Positions 56,465 through 64,000 of a stretch of DNA of 64,000 nt are shown here, one piece after another. Both the position numbers and the translations under genes were made by a program. This stretch comes from Massariosphaeria phaeospora (Eukaryota > Ascomycota > Dothideomycetes > Pleosporales), in NCBI GenBank assembly GCA_011032825.1, contig JAADJZ010000001.1:1612001-1676000 (forward strand), in the 5' to 3' direction. Position 1 is the first letter of the stretch. The number at the start of each line of letters is the position of its first letter. The notes beneath the pieces are model-generated. The model worked only from the letters and a program-made list of their open reading frames with translations, was not told where the DNA came from and did not search any database.

Positions 56465-57599
56465 CTCCAAAGTTCACAGTAGGGCGAGAGAATTGTAACG
56501 TTGACTAGGAAAGAAAAGGATGAAAATGATTGAATCAACAATAAATACTTGTGCAGTGGAACGTAATGACAGCAATGAGCCATCTTATACCCATACTTGT
56601 GAACTTGACAAACTGGCGCTCGTTCCAGTTCTCCAAACATAGAGAGGCATTTTAAAGGAAATTATTGAAGTGGCCTCGTATAACCTGGTAATGTCCTTGC
56701 TGCGAATTGTGACGGAATTGTTGGGGCTGAAAGACCAGGTGCATACGAAGCCATCCGCGTCCCAGGGCCTTGGTATTCGCCGAAATCCCCAACACCGATC
56801 AGATCATGGTTTATTGCGTGGAGAAGATGCAGTCCTTCGACCTGAGAATAGTATCGGATTCGCAAGGTTGGCGTCCGGCGGTGCTGTTGCCATGAAAGCA
56901 CCAAGCTGCACTACTCCTGCATCTCGGGTTCCTTTCCTGATCGTCTAGTTGCCCAGATTTTGCGTCTTAGTACTACTTTGACTCTCCTGGTCGTGTTATG
57001 AAGTCACTCAAGCAGCCGCCGAGTGTGTACGTTGGACGCGAGAACAACCGTGCGTGGGCGGCACAAAATTCAGCGTAGTGACGATACAGTCTCGCTGTAG
57101 CGTTCCGCCTCGATTGAAGATCGCATCGATTTTGGGCCTTAGTTGCATAGGTGATGTGTCGAAAGGATGAAGTTTTATACGAGGCGTGGCACTGAGGTTC
57201 TCTGCATTACCCCTTTCCGCATTGGGCACAAGCGGGCCAAGGCCAATAATTTTGAAACCTGTATCGCCTTCTTTGACACGGCCACAAACTCTTCAAGAAA
57301 CGCTCTGTCATATTGGCCCATAACAAAGCAGTACACGCACAAATGTCCACTACTTCAAAATACATCTTATGAGGTAATCCTCTCGAACACTTACTTCTAA
57401 ACAAGCTACAAGAACGACACATGAAGCCCGGGCAGAACACCTATCCACCATTATACAATCGAAAACCCCACAAAATTTTATACCCGAACCGACACACGTC
57501 CACAAAACGGCCATGCCTCTCAACTTATGGTGAGCCTCTGCTGCACCCAAGCCTTGTTTCTCCAACTACCACAGCCCTCTCTCCCTATACTGCCGGATA
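56465..57599. other. Intergenic, no gene seen
   Basis: Promoter of the DUF1254 gene and further sequence with only short motif-free frames. AT-rich near 57240-57480. Confidence 0.45.
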
Positions 57600-59580
57600 C
57601 TACCGGCCCAGCCAATTCCGGATTAAACGAGATCCCGACGAAAGTGATGTTCCGCCGTGCCGAGTATATAAGCCCACGGATCTAGTCGTGACCGGAACCT
57701 CGTCAGCTTTGGAAATTCCAATGAGAAGCTAAAGCCCCGCTACAATGCCCCCAATGGAAGATTGGGTTGTTGGCCTGCGACCCAAAACGCCAAACGAAAA
57801 GTTACATGATGTTTCTTAGATGTTTCGGCATACAAGAAAAACAGAGTGAGTTCGCAAATGTTCCTGGTTTTGTGTGTGAGATGGTGATGGTGATGCCGAG
57901 CATCAGCAATAAAGACTTTTAGCATCTCAAGCAGGTGGTAATTACACATCCCAGCAATAAGTCCACATATGCCGTCTTTAACTTTTGTAGTCGTCATTGC
58001 TTCCGAATGCCATATTCCATTTACGATTTTCTTTTCGAGAATCGTCGCCCACACAGCATATAGTTAATTCTTGTCACTTTTGACCCCCACAGACAAAAAC
58101 ACAGCATTCCATTTGGTCAATATTAGTTTCAAGACCAAAAAGGCTTTTCTGTTGGCGAGAAACGATCCACTCGAAGACCATGACTTGGTAAAAGTAGGAT
58201 TTTTCACATCACACGTCCCCACTGTGGTTTTCAGTGTGTTCCTGGGTTTCCCGGCACGCACCATGTGAGTTGCATTCAATTCTTCTTCAACTCATGCACA
58301 GACCCCAATCCACACAGCATGACAGCATAGTATCCACATTTCGAGTAAAGGCTTCTCGGCTGGACCCAAACACTCCCTCCGCCATGACGCCTGCGCAATG
58401 TGTTTATTTTTCGATGTAATATACTCCCGATACTCTAATTTCCCAGTCTCCCAAACACCAGGATGTTATCTCATTCTGTTATAATTTCTGATTTTATGGG
58501 CACACGCATACTTCCACCATATTTGATTGTTGTCTTCTTTTCAGTCAAGCCTTGCTTGCCTTCCTATGCTCAAGAGATAGAAGAAGAGAAAGAGACAATC
58601 CGCCGCCCAGCATACATCGCAAGTATGCTTCATTTTCGACTTTTCCATGCAAGTCGGCGAAAGAGTTGTACGATATCCACCAGCCATCTCCCAAGCTCAA
58701 AACATGAAAGAAAGGCCGTCATGATTTTTCTGGCCCCAGCACACAAAGAACCACCATAGATACCACAAAGTGAATTTTCAAGTTTCGTAGGCTCATATCG
58801 TACTCTCGACCAAGACGAACAGTCCATAGCGCCAATTCCCCAGATAACACAAAACATGTTGCAATATAGCTATTATTTTGATTCCAAGGCAACAGAAGAG
58901 CCGCCATGTGTAAGGAAGCATGATTTTTATACTCCATACGCGACGTGTAGACCGTAGTCGTCTTTCCACCACGATCCCCCACAGGCATGCATCGACTTGC
59001 ACGAGGATTTAGAAAAACGGCGGTCGAACAAAGAGAAGTCCACAGTCTTCACATGGCAGGAACTTCAGATTCTTTTTTAAATCCTACTCCATGTCGGAGA
59101 TGCAGGAATCTTTTAGAACTCCCCCAGGCGTAGTAATCGTACAAAGTAACAACAAGAACTCCAAGATTCTCAGAGGTAATGCTTATATAGATAGACTGGA
59201 AATCACCAGCTGTTTCCATGCATGTTGCGAAGTAGACGTTACTTTCTCTCTCCATAGCAATATGGGCAACACTTTTATCGTTCTCCCCATCTCCCAGACG
59301 CACTCATGATTGCATGGCATCCCCAATTTTAGAACTTCCATGCGTCAAGACGAGCTATCTTTAGAGCACCGCGCACACTTAATGAGAGCGAGACACGGTG
59401 CGAGGCCATGTAGTTGTTTTTACGGAGATTTTCTAGAAAAGGCTGGGGAGCAAGCGTGGACGCAGAGCCATAATCTTGCGGAGGAATCTTTTTATTCTCA
59501 AGACATCACGAACCTCTTGTAGCTTTTCATTCCTGAGTTGCGGATTGCTGCGTGCATGTTAAGAAGCAGGCTTATATAGC
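57600..59580. repeat. Further diverged units of the TATA-containing repeat, mixed orientation
   Basis: At 57640-57672 the plus strand reads GATGTTCCGCCGTGCCGAG and then TATATAAGCCC, the same junction as in the main array. From about 58600 to 59580 the matching elements are on the minus strand: TTTGTGTGCTGGGGCCAG followed by AAAAATCATGACG near 58730, CTATATAAGC near 59190, GTGTGCGCGGTGCTCTAAAG near 59380 and GCTATATAAGCCTGCTTC near 59570. Segments between about 57730 and 58600 are too diverged to assign. Confidence 0.5.
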
Positions 59581-59936
59581 TGGGAAGGAGAGGGGATGAG
59601 TAAGCTTGCGAGTTGACGGTTGTGCTGTACTCACTAACTTGCAATGATGATCAGCATCAACGTCGAGTTAATGCAATACCCGCGAATCCAAATGTACTAT
59701 GCACATAAAATGGTAGGTACCTACAAACCTGCCAACGAAATATCATTAGAAAGTTTAAACAAGAACAATCGAATCCCACGACCAACGCCTCGCAATGCAA
59801 AGCCTGCAAACAATGTGAACAAGAAGGCTCAGAAAGCGATCTTTGCACCACGTGGTATCGTACAGAATCTAAAACGAAGATTCATCTCTCGGCTCAGGTA
59901 CGCGTGGACCGACCGTGACGCGAAGCTGATAGCTGC
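59581..59936. other. Spacer before the Rab gene
   Basis: 3' flank of the minus-strand Rab gene. A 98-codon plus frame (59644-59940) is AT-rich, ends on the Rab stop region and has no motif. Confidence 0.4.
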
Positions 59937-60800
59937 TTAACAGCATGAGCCCCAACCCTGCTGTGCCTTCTTGCCTCTTGCCGCATCATTCATGCCCAAG
60001 TTCACCCTTGCGCTGTTACCGCCTGCGCCCGGGCCTTTGACGCCAGATCTCCTGTCGTTCAGATCGTACCTGCCGGCCTCGATGTTCTGGTATATCCTCT
60101 CTGCGACTTCCAGAAACGCTCGTTCCACCCCCTCTCCAGATTTCGCTGATGTTTCCACATACTGCATAACACCGTTCTCTTTGCACCACAGTTCGGCTTC
60201 CTCTTTTGTGACTGACCGCTTATTGCTCTCCTTCTGATCATCCGAGACTGTAGATGCGGGAGCCAGATCGCTCTTGTTCCCTACTAGTACGACTATGATG
60301 CCCTCTTCCGCTATCTGCCGCAGATCGTGGAGCCAGCTGGTTACGCTAAGAAACGTGTTCCTTCGCGAGATGTCGAAGACTAGCAGCGCGCCCGATGCGC
60401 CGCGGAAATAACTCCGTGTGATGCTCTTGTATGTTTCTTGGCCTGCTGTATCCCATAATGATAACTTCATGTGCTTCTGCGGCGGTTGCTTCGAGGCTGA
60501 GGCAGGAGTTTGCGCGGATGCTGATTTGGAAGGGTTGTTGATGCTGAGTTCAAGCGACGCCGGCGGTCCAACGGGGACAATACGCGATCCAAATTCAACA
60601 CCGATGGTTACGTCGTGGTGGGGACTGAAGCGACCTTCGCAGAGGCGCACTGTGAGCTGGAGAGGTCAGAATGAGACTAGAGTCTAGAGCTGGATCTGCG
60701 ACTGGGAGCGCATGCAGGAATCAATGCTTACACTGGACTTTCCACATCCCGAGTCGCCCAAGGATACTATCTTCGCGATGTAGTCCCACGGTTGAGCCAT
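59937..60800 (-). CDS. Rab-family small GTPase, Rab4/Ypt4-like
   Basis: Model: exons 60800-60732 and 60656-59937, 262 residues, one 75-nt phase-0 intron just after the P-loop. The P-loop is GDSGCGKSS (residues 15-23), and SLTVRLCEGRF continues across the junction. Switch I/effector sequence is VTIGVEFGSRIV, closest to the Rab2/4/14 group. The WDTAGQE switch II motif, the base-binding NKSD and ETSAK are present. The C-terminus GWGSCC gives a double-cysteine prenylation site. About 28 extra residues (Ser/Ala/Pro-rich, SKSASAQTPASASKQP) lie between switch I and WDTAGQE, where Rabs normally have about ten. A role in early endosome or recycling traffic is inferred from the Rab4 group. Confidence 0.9.
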
Positions 60801-61456
60801 TTGAGCTCAGAGCGTCGAAAGATGGCGGATCGCTGAAGGCGTGCGTGTTCGGAGTCAGAGCACAAGCGGCGGCGTAGTACTTGTAACAACAAGAGAGTTT
60901 GTCGGTCAGGTTGGAAGGAAGTGGCGAGTATTAGAGTGCACGGTATTAAACTCAAAAGCGTATGCTCTGACACAAAGGTGGTATTGATGGGCGTGCAGGT
61001 TGCAGTGGCAGACCTCGGGACATAATCGATAAAGTGTGGCTGATGCGTTCATTAGGGAGCTTGGGCCTAGCGCCTTATTATATCCCTCGTCAGCAGCCCT
61101 CGCCCCTAGCAGAATTTGATTGGCGATCAGGATAAACTCTAAGCAATTCTCTTAACACTACTCCGTATAACTAGTAGTTCTTAGTAACGCGAATACCTTA
61201 CCTTGTAGATTTAGGGGGTATGTGTACATCGGCAGCGTTTATGCCAGCACGCAGTCATAGAATAGGCTCCAAAAATCTTAGGCAGCAGGGGATTGAATTG
61301 CTCTCTATTTGCCAAATGTAAATCCAAGTTTACAAGGCCCCCGTTGTGAACTCATGACGTCCTTCTGCCCGCGCATGCGCGCATCTGCTCACAATCATGT
61401 GTTTGAGCCACTGATGAAACAATAGACCCAAGACTCTTGGACGTACAACTAGGTAC
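60801..61456. other. Intergenic, no gene seen
   Basis: Promoter of the Rab gene and 3' flank of the next minus gene. AT-rich around 61130-61230. Confidence 0.5.
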
Positions 61457-62230
61457 TCAATCTGAAAATCCACCGTCATCGACCATGGAACGCACACTAT
61501 CAGACCGAGATCGTAGAGAGTCGTGTATTCCAACCTTGATGAGTTTATCGCCTAAAGAAGCGTCCGCCATATGAAGTGGTGCCCACAATAGCCTCTCATT
61601 GGATGCTCGTGCGAGATAGTGTAGTGCTGCATCCGCCCATGTTCCGAACAAATTCTCCAATTCCAAGGAGGCGCTCAAAAGCGGGTTGTCACGCATCATG
61701 GTAGCCATAGCCCATTCATCCCACAGTGGCTTGGTCTGGATGAGAAGATCGTGAACGTTGGAGGCGCTTATGACTGAAACCTGGACGAGTTCGTAGCGCA
61801 TAGTAACTACTCCATAGTTAGTGCGATCGTACTTGAAGAGCCGCAGAGATACTTACGTAGATGAAGAGAGTTCTCCAGCGCCTCGCGCAGAACCGCCTGC
61901 TCCTCCGGGCTCCTACGGGCTAGAGTGAAACAGGACACATTTCCGTCCATCGTGGAAGATGGGGTCATAGCATCTATACCGTTAGTACAGTCTCCGGGAA
62001 TACACCATTTTACCATGCTAGGTAGCTACAGTAGGGCGTTGTACATAATGAACGACCCTCTGGCTTCTTGCCCAACACGATCGGCTTTGCTTACAGAGTC
62101 GGGTTTCCTTCCAAATGCCGATATCTGACTTTGGCACCATCGCGATTCCGCTGGCCTCCAGGTCGTAGTGTGTGTAGTTGAAGCGCAGCACGTAGTCACA
62201 CAGCGATAGATCCACGGCAACAGGCTCCAT
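61457..62230 (-). CDS. Hypothetical fungal protein
   Basis: Model: exons 62230-62095, 61973-61857 and 61806-61457, 200 residues, introns 121 and 50 nt. The model rests on splice signals (donors GTAAGC and GTAAGT, branch ACTAAC twice) and on frame continuity, not on family similarity. The N-terminal part starts MEPVAVDLSLCDYVLRFNYT. The C-terminal 110 residues are helical (LLIQTKPLWDEWAMATMMRD, LENLFGTWADAALHYLARAS). No domain is recognised. The protein may be lineage-specific. Confidence 0.5.
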
Positions 62231-63446
62231 ATTGGGAAGTCCGGGGCGCGAGGCCTTTAAGTGTAACGGGTCCCCAAAGACGCAGTGGTGTGTTTATGTA
62301 GTGGGAGATGAACCACGCCGCGCTAGCGTGTTGTTCCTGGAGCCTTGGCGCGCAGCGGAACACTCTTTTGATGGTGCCGGAGCAACGGTGAAGGGCGCTG
62401 GAAGTTGCTGTGGGCGTTTGAGGATGGTCTGTGCGGCGCGGTGAGGAGTGAAAGCATCTCATCAGCAACCTTGCGTTACGCAACCCGTCAACTACGGTGG
62501 GAGCAGATAGAGCTAGAACAACCCTCCTGGCTTCCTGCTGGTTTCGTATACACAAGGTAGGTAGTCTGTCCACCAGAGAGAGCCAGGAGGCGGTCGCGCA
62601 CTTTTCTTGCAACCAGCTTTTCATTGGTGGGAGCCAAGGGAGAGTGTTGCCTCAGCGATCAGAAACATATACCATGAGAAAACCACTCCTTGCGTCTGGA
62701 AGAACAGATGCCATTTTGTGACTGAAGAATAAAGAAAGCAGTGGAGAGACCTGTAAAGAGACCTTTATAGGTCTTCGTCTGTGAACATGAGGCTGGTGGA
62801 GAGAAAGAGAGCAGTTACGAGACGTATGAAGAGGCTTGGAAGAGGTATAGTTAGATGGGTTTCAAGCGTGGTGATAGCCCTAGAATGATGCTCTAGCATA
62901 GGAACAGAAGACATGAGGTTGGGACGGAAGACGCCAGCACCTCCCTAGTGACGCAGACGCAGACGCAGACGCACCTGCACTTTGTGGCTCTCCAGCGGGC
63001 CCGAGCGCCGCACCTCCCGCCCCGACGCCGGCAGCGGCTCCATCTCGGCTTGGCAGGCGGCTGGCGAGGACGGACCACGGCGACGCAAGCAACCAGCGCT
63101 TGCACTGTGCACCTTCGCGCACCACCACTTTCACGACGAGATAGACAGCTCCTATCCGACCTGCGATTCCCTACGTCACGTCCTCTCACCCCTCGTTTGC
63201 GCACTATCGCTATCCGCACGCACCTAGGACGGCCACGCTCCAGCGCTCAGCTGGATGCCTCGCGCAGTCATTCGCGTCATCCGCTGCCGCTGCCTCTAGT
63301 ACCTGGCGCCCGCATCGCCGCCTCACCGACTGCTGACCTGCAACCTGACCCAGCCCGCCACCAGGCTGCACCCTCATAAATACGCCTGAGTCGTCCGTGG
63401 GAAGCTGCACCAGCACCCGCGCAGCTCGTCCTGCGAGTCGCCCGCC
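62231..63446. other. Intergenic, divergent promoter region
   Basis: Upstream of the hypothetical gene (minus) and the last gene (plus). From about 62940 the sequence is C-rich with CAGACG repeats (GCAGACGCAGACGCAGACGC at 62954-62975) and open frames in several phases, typical of a long fungal leader. Confidence 0.45.
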
Positions 63447-64000
63447 ATGTTCTCCGAATGTAAGCCCCTCCACGCTCTTATCAAGCCCATGTGACGGCAT
63501 CAACGCCGCTGTCTCAGACGACAGCCAACCTCGCGTGACTGACCGCCGTCAACGCAGATGCCTCCAAGTTCCTCTCCCAGTCCCAGTCACGGCTGTCTCT
63601 GGGCCAGCCCGACCCTCCCTTCACCCGCAACCCTCCAGACCGACAGCGCCCACCCTCACGGACGCGAGCAGCTTCGGCCTATCTACAGCGGCGCAACATG
63701 CCAAACCCATACAACTCTCAGGCCATGTCTCGGTTTGCCTTTGCATCTCGGACGTCAAATGCGCCGGCACCGCTGTTTTACTCCGCCACGGACGATTTCC
63801 GGGAAGAAGACGACCATGAGGAGCACGACCGGGAGATGGCAGACCACTACGCTCTGCAGCGATCGCGACGGCAGTTCGGAGCCAGTAACCTATCCGAGTC
63901 GTCAGAGGTTGACGACGATCTAGCGCGGAGATCAGACCACACAATAGACGGTGGAAGCGTAGAGAATGATGCGCCAGGCTACGGACTAGGAAGAGGCATC
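63447..64000 (+). CDS. Probable choline-transporter-like (CTL/Pns1) protein, 5' part
   Basis: Model: exon 1 63447-63459 (13 nt), intron 63460-63557, exon 2 from 63558 to beyond the window edge. The visible 152 residues begin MFSEYASKFLSQSQSRLSLG and are hydrophilic and Arg/Pro/Ser-rich. PAPLFYSATDDFREEDDHEE and a run of acidic and basic patches follow. From memory this N-terminal pattern occurs in fungal plasma-membrane choline-transporter-like proteins. The membrane domain that would prove it lies outside the window. The 98-nt intron ends ACGCAG, and the frame is open throughout exon 2. Partial at the 3' end. Confidence 0.5.

Noticed and set aside
59644..59940. 98-codon plus-strand frame beside the Rab gene
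   Set aside because: AT-rich, no motif, and lies in the 3' flank of the Rab gene.

Overview
This window looks like nuclear DNA of a filamentous ascomycete, most likely a dothideomycete of the Pleosporales type. Genes sit on both strands and most are split by introns of about 45-95 nt with GT..AG ends and CTNAC-like branch points. Families typical of such fungi are present: a Zn2Cys6 regulator, ZIP and CDF metal transporters, a DUF1254 protein, a PARP-type protein with long helical repeats, and bifunctional PFK-2/FBPase-2. I rebuilt exon structures by eye. Most multi-exon models below keep one open frame across all junctions, and family motifs continue across the splice sites. Family names come from motif recognition, not from searches.

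Layout. 1-6.9 kb: the 3' end of one short-chain dehydrogenase, a convergent complete one, and three fungal hypothetical genes. 7.7-12.2 kb: a divergent metal-transporter pair, a CDF exporter with Mn-type motifs and a ZIP importer. 14.4-20.0 kb: a probable tyrosine-catabolism locus with a Zn2Cys6 factor, a TTC36-like TPR protein and 4-hydroxyphenylpyruvate dioxygenase; the last two are divergent and share a promoter region. 20.4-35.6 kb: a fungal hypothetical gene, a 1346-residue PARP-like protein, a conserved hypothetical gene, a THEM6-like thioesterase, translation factor eIF2D and a multi-pass membrane protein. 36.7-41.7 kb: three tandem copies of a small membrane-protein gene, the middle one a pseudogene, then two single-pass membrane proteins. 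42.5-48.5 kb: RNase H1, a DUF202 membrane protein and PFK-2/FBPase-2.

48.5-59.6 kb contains only one convincing gene, a secreted DUF1254/DUF1214 protein. The rest is dominated by an old, diverged tandem array. Its roughly 200-bp units each carry a TATA-like box, a pyrimidine-rich stretch and a recurring GTGTGCTCTTCG-type element followed by ACTAAAA. Related units reappear at 57.6-59.6 kb, partly in the opposite orientation. This is the most unusual structure in the window. 59.9-64 kb: a Rab4/Ypt4-like GTPase, a hypothetical gene and the 5' end of a probable choline-transporter-like protein.

Themes: metal homeostasis (CDF and ZIP), aromatic amino-acid breakdown (factor, TTC36-like and HPPD), and local tandem duplication. 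I saw no tRNA or rRNA gene, no intact transposon and no polyketide or peptide synthetase.
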